From the NCBI GenBank assembly GCA_963692955.1, contig OY843587.1, positions 1,054,001 through 1,118,000 of the forward strand: a stretch of DNA of 64,000 nt, read 5' to 3'. Positions 8,596 through 18,172 of the stretch are shown one piece after another; within the stretch, counting starts at the first letter, position 1, and each line of letters opens with the position of its first letter. Source of the stretch: UBA5158 sp963692955 (GTDB taxonomy: Bacteria; Pseudomonadota; Gammaproteobacteria; DSM-16500). The notes beneath the pieces are model-generated. The model was given only the letters and a program-made list of their open reading frames with translations. It did not search any database and was not told the origin of the DNA. Made by a program: the position numbers and the translations under genes.

Positions 8596-10962
8596 GTGCA
8601 AACATATAAAATGATACCCTGTCATGAACCTGACTTAACTTCAGTATTTCTTTTAGAAATTGTCGAAGACATACTTCAGCATTTAGTTTTCGATGAAGTA
8701 ACTAGTCTCGGTTTAGCAAAAAAATTCTCTGCCAATTTACTGATGTATATGCGTCATGTTTTATGTATAGAAGACGCAAACCGCGATATTAACTTGTTAA
8801 AAAGATTAGTCTGCGGTCAATTCAAACGGATCGCTGAAACGCATACTCAACTCGATGTTCATGTCATTACTTATTGCATAGAAGAAATAAATCGAGACAT
8901 TACGACGATATTAGCGGAGTTAATGGAACAATCCGAGCGTGTAGCGTTCTTTGATAATTTAGAAAATATTTGTCATAAGTACATGCGTGATTTAACTATT
9001 AACGCATACTCGAATAATGTGCTTATGCCTAGCAATATTGCGCAAGAGATACCACTGGATATCGATCAAAACATAACGGTGGTTGATTTCAATTTTAATG
9101 ATAATCCTTTGATATCAGACCTCGAAGCCGGTCTCATTCATAATATCCGTACCGCATTTTATTTCCAACGTTTGGGTGACCGCGAATCATTATTGAAAGC
9201 AATCGCCATTTACAACGGCGTTCTGGCTCATTTTGAAGATTTAAAGTCTTTATCCCTCAACTTCACTAATGTCACAGCGACTGTGCGTTTTAACTTGTTG
9301 CAATTGACTTATTCTTATGCGCTAACGTTGGCAGCCAATCAAATTGAAGAATTAATAATATATCACAGGAATCTGCTGCAGCAATCGTTGCAATTGGATC
9401 ACTATCCTGACGTCATGGCGGAGCTTATTGCCCAGCAAAGAGATAATTTCAAACGACAGTTAGCGCGGACATTGACGCGTTTTATTTTTTCAAAACAATT
9501 TTCTTATCGAAAGATGACGCAAGGTTTGTCGGAAATTATCGCGCTGCATGATGACATTCAACTAAAAACATCTGATGACATGTTTGAGAATCGCTGTGTT
9601 CTCACTACGTTAGCGCTGGTAAATCTACAATACGGGCTTTATATCTCGAATCAATTTAGTAATTTTCAAGATGCTGAACGGCGTATGCTGTTAGCTAACC
9701 AATATTATGCAACGGCTTATTTGGGTATAAATAGAGAATTTTGTTTTCAACCAATGTTCAGCATTCGACAAGTATTTCTGATTTTATCCATTATGGAAAA
9801 TATTTCGTTGGAAAAGCGTTTTTATTATTTACAAGCATGCGAAGACGAGTTTGCGCGAATTCCCGAACATCAGTTAATTCCAGAAATGCGTTTTGTCATA
9901 GCAGTGGTGCAACGTAATATTGCCGCGGCGTGTAACGAAATGGGTAAACGCTACAATGCTAATTCTTCAAAAGAAAATTTAATGGAGGCCAAAAAAATCT
10001 TCATATCAATAGCGTTGAAAATGAAAATGATCAAGCCACCTTATCGGTTGCCAATGGATGATGAGCAAGAGCAATATGCCTATTTGTTTTATGGCATTAC
10101 TTGTATCGCCTATCTGTTGAAAACGGATGATGTAACTAGTAAAGCATTTATCGAGGAATTGTTTTTAGCGATAGACAGCTGCAGCATATCTCGCACTTTG
10201 TATGAACAATCCTCTGCTTATTACTTCGATTCATTACGAAGTTTCATAAACTTGCTGACAAAGCTAGCAGATAGAATCGGAAATTTCGAGGGCAGTTATT
10301 TTGCGTTAAAAGTGTGTTTGCAAACACTATCAATATATAAATATTTAGTTGACGCCAATCCTTTAACTCCACAGCTTTTACAAAATTTGCAAACTCAACT
10401 TTTAAAATTTACTTACCAATATATATTTTCTATCGAAGAAACATATGAAAGAGTGCTACCAGAACATATGAATGTAATCCTTGAAGCGGTAGAACAGTTT
10501 GAAAATATTAATCCAACGTCGTTAAGCAGTTTGAATAAATTTCATTACACATCGATCCAAATGGAATTGAAGAAAATGCTTATCGCTTGTGAAGACCTGA
10601 TGTCGATCAGACTGAAAGAGATGCAGAAGGAGTATAGTTTTGAATATTGCTTCTTTAAAAGTCGGTCTGTTAACGACAAAGAATTATTTGTTAATAACAA
10701 CGATGTAATCAATCGCGTTAAGCATAAAAATGTTTTTCCTTTGTTTAAAAAATTGATGAATCATTGGATAAAAATGAAAGGCGGCTTGAATACCGATAAT
10801 GAGCATGAACTCCTAGATGATGCCAAATATGTGCAACGGATGGGAAAATTGTTAATGAAATTCGATCGACGTGGATGTCCGCAAAATATTTCAGAAGTTA
10901 GCGCCAGTGATGAAAGAAACGAAGATAATAGCGGAGATAGACCCCGGCGTTATTCCTTTTAA
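8596..10962 (+). CDS. Large all-helical protein of unknown function, F-box-like N-terminus
   Basis: A 788-residue protein I cannot assign to a family. A GTG start at 8596 is supported by GAGGT nine bases upstream; an ATG follows five codons later. Nearly the whole sequence is predicted amphipathic helix, with TPR-like spacing of Ala/Leu/Tyr helices (for example near 170-240 and 330-420), so a solenoid is likely. Residues 15-50 (FLLEIVEDILQHLVFDEVTS and on) resemble an F-box (L-x-x-E-I-x-x-x-I-L-x-x-L then a spaced Leu/Lys helix), a motif several Legionella effectors use to bind host SKP1. The acidic then basic C-terminus (SDERNEDN, then RPRRYSF) could be a secretion signal. No signal peptide or membrane segment is visible. 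Effector status is inference. Confidence 0.72.
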   Translation: MQTYKMIPCHEPDLTSVFLLEIVEDILQHLVFDEVTSLGLAKKFSANLLMYMRHVLCIEDANRDINLLKRLVCGQFKRIAETHTQLDVHVITYCIEEINRDITTILAELMEQSERVAFFDNLENICHKYMRDLTINAYSNNVLMPSNIAQEIPLDIDQNITVVDFNFNDNPLISDLEAGLIHNIRTAFYFQRLGDRESLLKAIAIYNGVLAHFEDLKSLSLNFTNVTATVRFNLLQLTYSYALTLAANQIEELIIYHRNLLQQSLQLDHYPDVMAELIAQQRDNFKRQLARTLTRFIFSKQFSYRKMTQGLSEIIALHDDIQLKTSDDMFENRCVLTTLALVNLQYGLYISNQFSNFQDAERRMLLANQYYATAYLGINREFCFQPMFSIRQVFLILSIMENISLEKRFYYLQACEDEFARIPEHQLIPEMRFVIAVVQRNIAAACNEMGKRYNANSSKENLMEAKKIFISIALKMKMIKPPYRLPMDDEQEQYAYLFYGITCIAYLLKTDDVTSKAFIEELFLAIDSCSISRTLYEQSSAYYFDSLRSFINLLTKLADRIGNFEGSYFALKVCLQTLSIYKYLVDANPLTPQLLQNLQTQLLKFTYQYIFSIEETYERVLPEHMNVILEAVEQFENINPTSLSSLNKFHYTSIQMELKKMLIACEDLMSIRLKEMQKEYSFEYCFFKSRSVNDKELFVNNNDVINRVKHKNVFPLFKKLMNHWIKMKGGLNTDNEHELLDDAKYVQRMGKLLMKFDRRGCPQNISEVSASDERNEDNSGDRPRRYSF

Positions 10963-10984
10963 TCCCTATGATCTAGGTTGGATT

Positions 10985-13138
10985 TCAGGAAAGAATTCCA
11001 ACTTGTGCGGGTAGGGCGGCGACTTCAGCTTTTTTAAAACCACCACAATACAAAATAAAACTTTGTAATAGTAGTAATCCCACCAGCACCCAAGCGCAGA
11101 TGCTCACCCAATTCGCCCATGCTAAGCCGGTAAATTCTATTTGAATTTTATTATTCGCGCCCGCGTTAGGAATAATACCCGCCAGCAAGCTACCTTCATA
11201 CATGATGCTTTGATAGGCTGTAGGCTTATCGTTTAACGTTATTTTCAACATTTTCGGATAATACATCGCGGGCAATACTAAAAAATTTATTCCGGCAGGT
11301 ACGGCGATATTACACGTCGAATCATTTCCCGCTACTTGGCAAAATGGCTGAACTTGCGCTACACGCATTATTTCTTTTGCAGGAAGAAAGCCGGTTAAAA
11401 CTAACGTTTGCAATGGCAGCGCTTCATCGAGCGTTTCGTTGCGATCATTTTGTAAAACAAATTTCAAGCGCAATGCGGCAGGGTCGGTAAATTTATTTTT
11501 GCTAGCTTGCATATCGATTTTCCAATCGATTGCGCCGGCAGTGATGTCTGCGCGCCCGAGTTCATTGTCGTTTGCGTAAGCGATTAAATGTAATCGACGG
11601 TTTGCGTAATTAGGGGAGAATTGACTTCTTAGTTCTATTATAGGATTAGCCGCAAATTGTAAAAGTGGTTTTGTAATTAAATAATCGCTATTGGTTTTGA
11701 GCGTGTCGCTAGCTACGAGTGAGCTAGCGATTCGATCGACGAATTGTGGGTATTTGATAAAATTAATTTTGTAGGCATTGCGGTTATAGGTCATTAACGG
11801 GTTTCTAAAAAAACTACTCGCGTTAAGCGTCGCGTCTTCGGTCTGCGGATACCAAGCGCTAGTGCTTACTAATATAATTAGCGTGCCTATCACCAGATGG
11901 CGTGCGTCGACATTTTTTTTGAATAACCAACAAAATGCCCAAGCGGACAGTAACGCGCCTAGCCAACTGACTTGGCTTAGTAAACGCCAAGAGTATTGCC
12001 CTACTAAAAAAACCGACGGCAGCCATCGCCAAAAATTAATTGGCGACCAAGCCATGCAAAACGTGAATAAAAATAGTATTAATAACGACGGCAGCCAATA
12101 ATCCGCGCGGCGTTTTCCTGCTTTACTTTGTGAGTAGAGTGCGAAGCAAGCTATTAGCGCACTGAATAAAATCGGTAAGCCTACAGCTGGATGCAACGCC
12201 TCGATCGTATTCTTCACGTTGGTAGTATTAGACGCGGCTGAAAATAATAAGTTTGACAACGTGGGATGGAATTTTGTGATGTCTGACGCGTCTTGGTAAG
12301 TGGTGCTGATGACAAAATACTTTTCAAACATAGCAACCGGCGCTAAATACCACATCGCTAACAAACATGCTAAGAACAACGCAATGCCGGCACAAATTAA
12401 ATTGCGAGCATGGCGCGGGTTTTTTAAAGTGATTAACAATAATAAAAGCCCTATGCAGAGCGCCGTATAAACAAAAGTAACAATGTGCGTGGTGATAAGT
12501 AAATACCAACAAATTCCCGCCTTGACGAGCAGAGAATTTTTATCCGGAAAATAAAAGCGCGCGATAGTATAATATAAAACTGCCGGCAATAAACCTAATG
12601 CGGCGACTTCGCCTAAATTACCTAGGCGGTCAACGCTGATAATCATGTAAGGCGTGGATAAATAAATAATGCCGGCTAAAAACGCGGCGGGAATTGAGTG
12701 AACTAACCAATAGGCCAAGCGATACATAAAAAATCCGCCCAACGTTAAGCTTAGCCAGAGAGTAAATTTCAATGCAAGCATGGGACTTGCGGGCGTCAAC
12801 CATTTATAAACGCAGCCAGCAAAAGTAAAAACACTCGGCGCATAAAATTGATAGAAGGGATAAAACCAGCCTGAATATTCTAGCGGCATAGTTCGCAGTG
12901 GGAATTGTCCAGCACTCAAAGCCATTTTAGCTTGTATGATGGCGGCGACTGTGGCGACGAATTCATGAGTGTTGGGGATGGCGTTGATTAAATTCACCGG
13001 CGCTAAAATCACTGCGGCAAGTAAACTATAAAAGAATAATGCGAATAGAGTCGCGTGATAACTTGCAGGTAGCCTTTCCGTTAGAGTAGATAGATTCGCA
13101 TTAAATAGGCGATGCTGGCGCGGCTGTATCCCTAACAT
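10985..13138 (-). CDS. Polytopic membrane protein, GT-C / PTPS-related type
   Basis: A 717-residue inner-membrane protein with about 11-13 hydrophobic helices in residues 25-430, a large periplasmic-type beta-rich region (about 435-670) and one final helix (about 675-700). The first loop, with PNTHEF, then GQFPLRTMPLEYSGW and FYPFYQFYAP, matches the pattern of the 6-pyruvoyl-tetrahydropterin-synthase-related membrane family, which shares the GT-C glycosyltransferase layout (acidic residue in loop 1, then an aromatic/Pro lipid-phosphate site). It may transfer a sugar from a polyprenyl carrier, but the acceptor is unknown. AGGAG lies six bases before the ATG. It converges with the 788-residue gene, 22 bp away. 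Confidence 0.75.
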   Translation of the reverse strand: MLGIQPRQHRLFNANLSTLTERLPASYHATLFALFFYSLLAAVILAPVNLINAIPNTHEFVATVAAIIQAKMALSAGQFPLRTMPLEYSGWFYPFYQFYAPSVFTFAGCVYKWLTPASPMLALKFTLWLSLTLGGFFMYRLAYWLVHSIPAAFLAGIIYLSTPYMIISVDRLGNLGEVAALGLLPAVLYYTIARFYFPDKNSLLVKAGICWYLLITTHIVTFVYTALCIGLLLLLITLKNPRHARNLICAGIALFLACLLAMWYLAPVAMFEKYFVISTTYQDASDITKFHPTLSNLLFSAASNTTNVKNTIEALHPAVGLPILFSALIACFALYSQSKAGKRRADYWLPSLLILFLFTFCMAWSPINFWRWLPSVFLVGQYSWRLLSQVSWLGALLSAWAFCWLFKKNVDARHLVIGTLIILVSTSAWYPQTEDATLNASSFFRNPLMTYNRNAYKINFIKYPQFVDRIASSLVASDTLKTNSDYLITKPLLQFAANPIIELRSQFSPNYANRRLHLIAYANDNELGRADITAGAIDWKIDMQASKNKFTDPAALRLKFVLQNDRNETLDEALPLQTLVLTGFLPAKEIMRVAQVQPFCQVAGNDSTCNIAVPAGINFLVLPAMYYPKMLKITLNDKPTAYQSIMYEGSLLAGIIPNAGANNKIQIEFTGLAWANWVSICAWVLVGLLLLQSFILYCGGFKKAEVAALPAQVGILS

Positions 13139-13351
13139 GAAAAACTCCTGTTTATTTAAAACACACGCTCAAGCTTCTGATCATATAACTTATTCAAACC
13201 AAACGAAAGTTAGAGTTTGCCTAGTAAAATCTGCACAATTGCTATGCATTTTTAGTACATTTTAAGAAATTTATAGGAGGATATGATAGAATGTCAGATC
13301 AAGAGTCAGATCCTCGATAATATCAAACAATAAGCTATAAGGAGTTTCGTA

Positions 13352-13600
13352 ATGGAAACCGATACCATCATTGATAGAAAAATGTACAAAACTTTACTTA
13401 GATTAAAAAAATCTCTTTCCAACACCGCCGATGGCGCTAAAAGTGAGGCTAGCGAAATGATTTCAGACTTGATAGATGATATTGATTCCGTAAAATCCGA
13501 AGCGCAAGGCTATGTAGAGCAATATGTAAAATCATATCCGGTTAAATCACTCGGCATCGCTGCTGTAGTGGGCCTTTTTATCGGAAGATTTATTTTATAA
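13352..13600 (+). CDS. DUF883 (ElaB/YqjD-type) membrane-anchored protein, copy 1
   Basis: An 82-residue protein: an amphipathic helix with many Ser/Glu/Lys residues (10-60) and a C-terminal transmembrane helix in the family form YPVKSLGIAAVVGLFIGRF. In E. coli the DUF883 proteins ElaB, YqjD and YgaM are tail-anchored inner-membrane proteins that bind ribosomes in stationary phase. AAGGAG lies eight bases before the ATG. A second, related copy is at 44844-45107, with the same C-terminal layout but a different N-terminus. It is divergent from the GT-C-like gene and ends at a strong hairpin. Confidence 0.9.
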   Translation: METDTIIDRKMYKTLLRLKKSLSNTADGAKSEASEMISDLIDDIDSVKSEAQGYVEQYVKSYPVKSLGIAAVVGLFIGRFIL

Positions 13601-13608
13601 TCTACGCT

Positions 13609-13657
13609 ATCACGAATGAATGTGGAAAGAGCGAATAACGACGCATTCGTTCGTGAT
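13609..13657. terminator. Convergent terminator hairpin
   Basis: Long inverted repeat: arms at 13609-13622 and 13644-13657 pair over 14 positions (one G-U in RNA) around a 21-base loop, with a T-rich stretch just beyond on the plus side. It lies between the ends of the DUF883 gene (+) and the VUT gene (-), so it may serve both. Confidence 0.7.
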
Positions 13658-13668
13658 CTAGTTTAATT

Positions 13669-14175
13669 TTAAGCGGCTGCGCTTTTCACCGGCTGTCGTC
13701 TGGCCCGCCACAAACACCAAACACCTATTACACCTATGCCTTTACCGACCGTCATGACGAGCATGCCAGCGCCGTTAAGCTGAGTCATTACGTATAGAAA
13801 AATCGCCGTGTCGATGGGAATACTAACTAAGGAAGAGGTGAGTAAGCGTTGAGAAAAGGGCTCGCCGCTAAACGTGTAGATACTCCAATCAATTGTTTCA
13901 CCGACCAAGAATGCGCAAGTGCTCGCGATCACGACTTGTCGATCAGCAAAAAGATAACTGGCTAAGCAGCCTAAGATCATGGCGTATAATACGTTTTTGC
14001 CGATTTCGCGCTGACTAAAATCTCGCGCGACATAAATAATCCCAACTGCCATATCAGCGGCGGAAAATGGTTGCCCGAAAAAATGGTAAATTGGGAAATA
14101 CGGAAATAAATAGTTAATTAAAAAAATTAATAATAAGTAACTAACCGTCCCAGGGTATTTTAGCAGTATGTTCAT
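13669..14175 (-). CDS. VUT family (DUF165/YhhQ-like) transporter
   Basis: A 168-residue protein with about five or six hydrophobic helices and the family's loop and helix patterns: ASTCAFLVGETIDWSIYTF (about 85-105) and SSLVSIPIDTAIF (about 115-128). VUT proteins such as YhhQ import queuosine precursors (preQ0/preQ1) across the inner membrane; some relatives are vitamin transporters. It is slightly shorter than typical YhhQ (about 220), because the N-terminal helix region is shorter. No ribosome binding site precedes the ATG; instead a TATAAT sits eight bases upstream, so a leaderless transcript is possible. It follows the Glu/His-repeat gene by 35 bp. Confidence 0.78.
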   Translation of the reverse strand: MNILLKYPGTVSYLLLIFLINYLFPYFPIYHFFGQPFSAADMAVGIIYVARDFSQREIGKNVLYAMILGCLASYLFADRQVVIASTCAFLVGETIDWSIYTFSGEPFSQRLLTSSLVSIPIDTAIFLYVMTQLNGAGMLVMTVGKGIGVIGVWCLWRARRQPVKSAAA

Positions 14176-14183
14176 GGGGGGGT

Positions 14184-14189
14184 ATTATA
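14184..14189 (-). promoter_or_regulatory. Possible -10 box giving a leaderless VUT mRNA
   Basis: TATAAT on the minus strand, followed by a run of C and then the VUT start codon eight bases later. A start site about seven bases after this box would put the 5' end at or next to the ATG. No clear -35 box is seen. Confidence 0.4.
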
Positions 14190-14210
14190 CGCTATTGGAT
14201 TGCCGGAATT

Positions 14211-16106
14211 CTATAAATGAAATGTATTATCATGGTCATGAGTTTCGATATTTTCTTTATGCTCGGCTACTATTTTTTGATGGTTTGCGATTAATTTGTG
14301 GTAATCATCATTGTCTATGCTTTCCATCGAGAGCACTTGGGTATCAATGAATTTTCTTAATATTTTTTGGTGTTGGTCTACCGCCGCTTTGTAGGTATTT
14401 AGTAGTACCTGGCCTTGTTTAGCGTTTTCCTGCAGTTTAATGACTTTTTGGTCCGGATTTAAATAGCCAGCGGCGACCTCTTTAAGTATTTGCGCGGTGC
14501 TTTGTCTGTGTTCTTCTAATTTTTGCGCGTGCTCAGCTAACACATCCGTATGCGCGACGATCATTGTTTCCACGGTTTTCGGCTGCGTGGCTGGGTGATT
14601 GAGTACTCTTTCTATCTCGGCGGCGGTGAAAGATTCTTTCGCTTTATGTTCCGCGGCAAGAGATTCGGCGGGTTCTTTTAATTCATGTTCGTTTTCGTCT
14701 TCGTCTGAGTCATATTTTTTTTCGTAATCTACTTCTGATTTTTCTTCTGCATGCTCTGCTTCATGTTCCGTATATTTTGAATCATGTTCATGTTCTTTGT
14801 GTTCTTCTGGGGCTTCGTGGGCTTCGTGTTCTGCATGGCCTTTGTGTTCTGTATGCTCTTGATGCTCTTCGTGTTCTTCATGTTTTTCGTGTTCTTGAGG
14901 TTCTTCTTTTTCTTCAGGCTCTTCGTGTTCTTCAACTTCTTCCTTATCTTCAGGTTCTTCGTGTTCTTCATGCTCTTCATGCTCTGCATGTTCTTCGTGT
15001 TCTTCATGCTCTTCATGCTCTGCATGTTCTTCGTGTTCTTCATGCTCTTCATGCTCTGCATGTTCTTCGTGTTCTTCATGCTCTTCATGTTCTGCATGTT
15101 CTTCGTGTTCTTCATGCTCTTCATGTTCTTCGTGTTCTTCATGCTCTTCATGCTCTTCATGCTCTTCGTGAGCTTCATGGTCTTCATGCTCATCGTGATT
15201 TTCATGCTCTTCTTTATCATCGGCTTCGTCGTGTTCTTCAGGTTCTTCTTTTTCATCATCCTCTTCGTGTTCTTCAGGTTCTTCTTTTTCATCTTCCTCT
15301 TCGTGTTCTTCAGGTTCTTCTTTTTCATCAGCCTCTTCGTGTTCTTCGTGTTCTTCGGGTTCTTCTTTTTCTTCAGGCTCTTCGTGTTCTTCAACTTCTT
15401 CCTTATTTTCAGGTTCTTCGTGTTCTTCAACCTTATCCCTTTCTTCAGGTTCTTCCTCCTCCTCGGCTTCTGCCTGTTCTTCAGGTTCGTCTAATTCTTC
15501 AGCCTCTTCACGTTCTTCTTTTTCCTTTTTCTCATGTTCATCTGCTTCTTCATGCTCTTCAATTTCTTCCTCCTCTTCAGGATCTTCTTGTTCCTCATCT
15601 TCTTCGGCTTCTTCCAATGAGATAACAGCCGCCAGCAATTGATCGGCTTCTTCATCGGAATCAGCGAATTTAATTAACTTTTTCAGATAAAAAGGTTCAG
15701 AAAAACTGGTCGCGAAATAAATTTGAAATTTCACGCCTTTGGCGCTAACTGGAATCCGTGTGAATTTTAGTAATTTAGTTTTATTCAAAAGAGTTAACAT
15801 TTTCTTGCGATCTTGTGAGGTAAAAATAAAAAGGCCTTGCTTATCTAAAAATCGCAGCGCTTCAACCAAAAAGCTGCTGAGGTCAAGCTCCACATTCGCG
15901 AAATTCGCTATCAATAAATCAATAGACTTATCTGGCAGCGTGGAAAACTTATCCGTTTTCGCTTGGAAATTCGCGTGGGGAAAGTTTTTTATCAATTCGT
16001 CCTGCAGCTGTTCGGAAAGGTTGACGCAAAGAATAGAGCGAGGTAAATACAATACTCGTTTGGCATAGCTTAATAAGCTGGCTTCGATAATCTCGGTAGT
16101 AGTCAT
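14211..16106 (-). CDS. Glu/His-repeat protein with methyltransferase-like N-terminus
   Basis: About 631 residues from the ATG at 16106, which has AAGAAGGA just upstream. An ATG six codons earlier (16124) lacks any such box. Residues 1-150 look like a shortened class I SAM-methyltransferase fold (LPDKSIDLLIANFANVELDL, then EALRFLDKQGLFIFTS, as in post-motif I to III of BioC-type enzymes), but the glycine-rich SAM motif I is not evident, so activity is doubtful. Residues 165-455 are Glu/His/Pro-rich repeats (HEEHEEH, EEPEEKEEPEEHE). A charged helical tail (about 475-631) follows, with many His-x-x-His pairs. The repeat could bind metal ions (Zn, Ni, Cu) or act as a proton or pH buffer; this is inference. 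The protein is soluble, with no signal peptide. Confidence 0.75.
   Translation of the reverse strand: MTTTEIIEASLLSYAKRVLYLPRSILCVNLSEQLQDELIKNFPHANFQAKTDKFSTLPDKSIDLLIANFANVELDLSSFLVEALRFLDKQGLFIFTSQDRKKMLTLLNKTKLLKFTRIPVSAKGVKFQIYFATSFSEPFYLKKLIKFADSDEEADQLLAAVISLEEAEEDEEQEDPEEEEEIEEHEEADEHEKKEKEEREEAEELDEPEEQAEAEEEEEPEERDKVEEHEEPENKEEVEEHEEPEEKEEPEEHEEHEEADEKEEPEEHEEEDEKEEPEEHEEDDEKEEPEEHDEADDKEEHENHDEHEDHEAHEEHEEHEEHEEHEEHEEHEEHEEHAEHEEHEEHEEHAEHEEHEEHEEHAEHEEHEEHEEHAEHEEHEEHEEPEDKEEVEEHEEPEEKEEPQEHEKHEEHEEHQEHTEHKGHAEHEAHEAPEEHKEHEHDSKYTEHEAEHAEEKSEVDYEKKYDSDEDENEHELKEPAESLAAEHKAKESFTAAEIERVLNHPATQPKTVETMIVAHTDVLAEHAQKLEEHRQSTAQILKEVAAGYLNPDQKVIKLQENAKQGQVLLNTYKAAVDQHQKILRKFIDTQVLSMESIDNDDYHKLIANHQKIVAEHKENIETHDHDNTFHL
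14899..15429 (-). repeat. Tandem 36-bp repeats and a 72-bp duplication inside the Glu/His gene
   Basis: Four near-identical 36-bp units lie end to end at 14972-15115 (12 residues each, EHEEHEEHEEHA type). Three 36-bp units of another type lie at 15230-15337. A 72-bp segment at 14899-14970 recurs at 15358-15429 with one difference, framing the array. All units are multiples of three, so gain or loss keeps the reading frame. This pattern points to recent expansion by slippage or recombination. Confidence 0.9.
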
Positions 16107-16295
16107 AGATCCTTCTTGAGACACATAATACTAATTATAACTTATTTGCAGGAAAAGGCGGATTTTTTTGGATTTTTCGCGTCTTGCAACGTGTGTATCA
16201 TTACCCGGCGTTGGCCTATGGCAGCCTAAAAGCATTGCTTTGTATTGTAAAAAATTTTGATTATACTAATTTTTTTCTTTGACTTGCGAGCTAAC

Positions 16296-18158
16296 ATGCA
16301 AACTAGACAATCGACTTCGCCTGTTTATCTAGCCTCATTCGCCGCGGCATTTATAATTTTGTTCGCGATGCAGTGGTTCTATTATCTGAATTCTGACGTG
16401 AGCTGGTTGTTAACCTGTACCGAGAGATTGCTGCATGGGGGAATGTATTCCACACATTTCTTTGAAACAAATCCGCCTCTGATTCTATTTCTTTATATGC
16501 CGCCCTTGATACTTACTCAACTCACTGGTATCAATATCACCATCACGGCCAAAGTGTATTTTGCTGTTATAGCTATAGCATGCCTGGTATTGTGTAATTC
16601 TCTACTTAAAAAAATATTTCATGATAAAGTCGCTTTACGGCTAGGATTCTTATTCTTACTCTTAAATTGTTTTTTAGTGTTGCCAGCTAGAGAGTATGGC
16701 CAGCGCGAACACATTTTAATGATGTTCTGCATGCCATATCTATTGGGCATGGCGTGCCGTTTGCAAGATTATAGCTTATCGAAAGTCCAAGTTATTACCA
16801 TGGGTGTGTTGGCGGCGATTGGTTTCGCGTTGAAGCCATTCTATTTACTTACTTTCATCGGCGTGGAATTATATTACCTGCTGCAAAAAAGAAAAATCAC
16901 AAGTTTTTTGCGTGAAGAAAATTTCGTGATGGCTGGACTATTTGCTGTATATGCCATTATAGTTTATCTCTATTTTAAAGATTATTTGTTCGTCATGATA
17001 CCCTTCGTATCTAAGTATTATTATCAAGGTTACAATTCTCAAGATAGGTGGGATTTGCTGGATTCATCGATGACGGCTTATATCGTATCATTGTCCGCAC
17101 TAGCATTTTTTAAACTTAAAAACACTCCCTATCGGCATTTAATTTCAATTCTGATAATTAGCAGCATCACGTTATATCTTCTATACATTTTGCAACTAAA
17201 TCCTAGATATTATAAATTAGTTCCAGTGCTTGCTTGCCAAATTCTAATTAGCGCTTTACTGTTTTGGCAGTATTTAGAAGAGGCTAATCAAAATAAAACG
17301 GGCTATTTGTCGATCGTCATAACCGGCGTTGCCGCCGCTTTATTTTTGTATTTTGACTATAATAATCTGCTTAACGCGCTGAATAACTTAATCCATTATT
17401 TTTTCATATTTTATGGCGCTTTATTATTTTGTTTTTTTTATCATATTTATAAAACTAAACCGGATACCGTTCTCAACAGTTTACGCAACACGTTGTTAAT
17501 CCTCAACGCGGCTATCATCTTCGTTCTACTGACGCATAATTCTTTCCTTGGCGAATATTTACGTTTAGCTGTAACCGTGACATTGGTCACAGTGTTGTTC
17601 GGGTTCTTTATTCCTAATAGCGTGCCGTCAAAAAACAAATATTTCGCGACTTTTATTTTGAGTACACTAATCTTAGCTTATCCAACAATTTGGCTTGGTG
17701 GTATGTTTGCAGAAATGAACTTGCCGGATGTTCAGGGGGGCATCGTAAAATATCTGCGGGAAACAACGCCGGTTAAATCAATTTACATTGTCTCAGGCGG
17801 AAATTTCACGTATCCAGCGATTAATTACAATCATATTCAAAGCGCGTCACGCTTTCCTTATTTTTGGATGATGACGGGGTTGTTGAGAGCGGAAAAAAAA
17901 GCCCCGTTAGAGCCTGGCTTTTTAAAAGATAAAAAGTTTTTCATGAATATGATTACGGAAGATATTGGACGTAATAAACCGGAGTTGATTTTTATCGATG
18001 TATTGGATGAATACGATGAAGACAAAAAATTTGATTACGTGAAATATTTCTTACAGGATATGAACTTTAAATCGGAATTTCATCACTATCATTATTATAC
18101 TGAGCTAGACGGGCTGCCCTATTTCAAATTTTACATTTATAAACGCAGGGCGGATTAG
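16296..18158 (+). CDS. Polytopic membrane glycosyltransferase-like protein (GT-C)
   Basis: A 620-residue protein with about 13 hydrophobic helices to residue 500 and a C-terminal soluble domain of about 120 residues. The first loop (about 35-70) holds NSDVSWLLTCTERLLHGG and F-F-E-T-N-P-P-L, the acidic-residue and E-T-N-P-P pattern of GT-C/PMT-like transferases that use polyprenyl-phosphate sugars. The ATG at 16296 is preferred to a TTG 13 codons earlier because of GCGAG seven bases upstream and a better N-terminus. It is the second GT-C-like protein in the window after the one at 10985-13138. A strong hairpin follows. Substrate and acceptor are unknown. Confidence 0.77.
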   Translation: MQTRQSTSPVYLASFAAAFIILFAMQWFYYLNSDVSWLLTCTERLLHGGMYSTHFFETNPPLILFLYMPPLILTQLTGINITITAKVYFAVIAIACLVLCNSLLKKIFHDKVALRLGFLFLLLNCFLVLPAREYGQREHILMMFCMPYLLGMACRLQDYSLSKVQVITMGVLAAIGFALKPFYLLTFIGVELYYLLQKRKITSFLREENFVMAGLFAVYAIIVYLYFKDYLFVMIPFVSKYYYQGYNSQDRWDLLDSSMTAYIVSLSALAFFKLKNTPYRHLISILIISSITLYLLYILQLNPRYYKLVPVLACQILISALLFWQYLEEANQNKTGYLSIVITGVAAALFLYFDYNNLLNALNNLIHYFFIFYGALLFCFFYHIYKTKPDTVLNSLRNTLLILNAAIIFVLLTHNSFLGEYLRLAVTVTLVTVLFGFFIPNSVPSKNKYFATFILSTLILAYPTIWLGGMFAEMNLPDVQGGIVKYLRETTPVKSIYIVSGGNFTYPAINYNHIQSASRFPYFWMMTGLLRAEKKAPLEPGFLKDKKFFMNMITEDIGRNKPELIFIDVLDEYDEDKKFDYVKYFLQDMNFKSEFHHYHYYTELDGLPYFKFYIYKRRAD

Positions 18159-18172
18159 CAGAGTGAAGCAGT

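Noticed and set aside
13288..13320. Nine-codon ORF before DUF883 copy 1 (ATG near 13291)
   Set aside because: AGGAGG lies ten bases upstream, but the frame is too short and the region fits a promoter/leader just as well.
14972..15115. CRISPR-like array
   Set aside because: The 36-bp period resembles a CRISPR repeat length, but the units are joined with no spacers and are coding.
14729..15625. Several open frames on both strands across the Glu/His repeat
   Set aside because: They are shadows of the 36-bp repeat in other frames (Met/Lys/Asn or Leu/His/Val low-complexity proteins). Only one frame has a structured N-terminus and a fair start.
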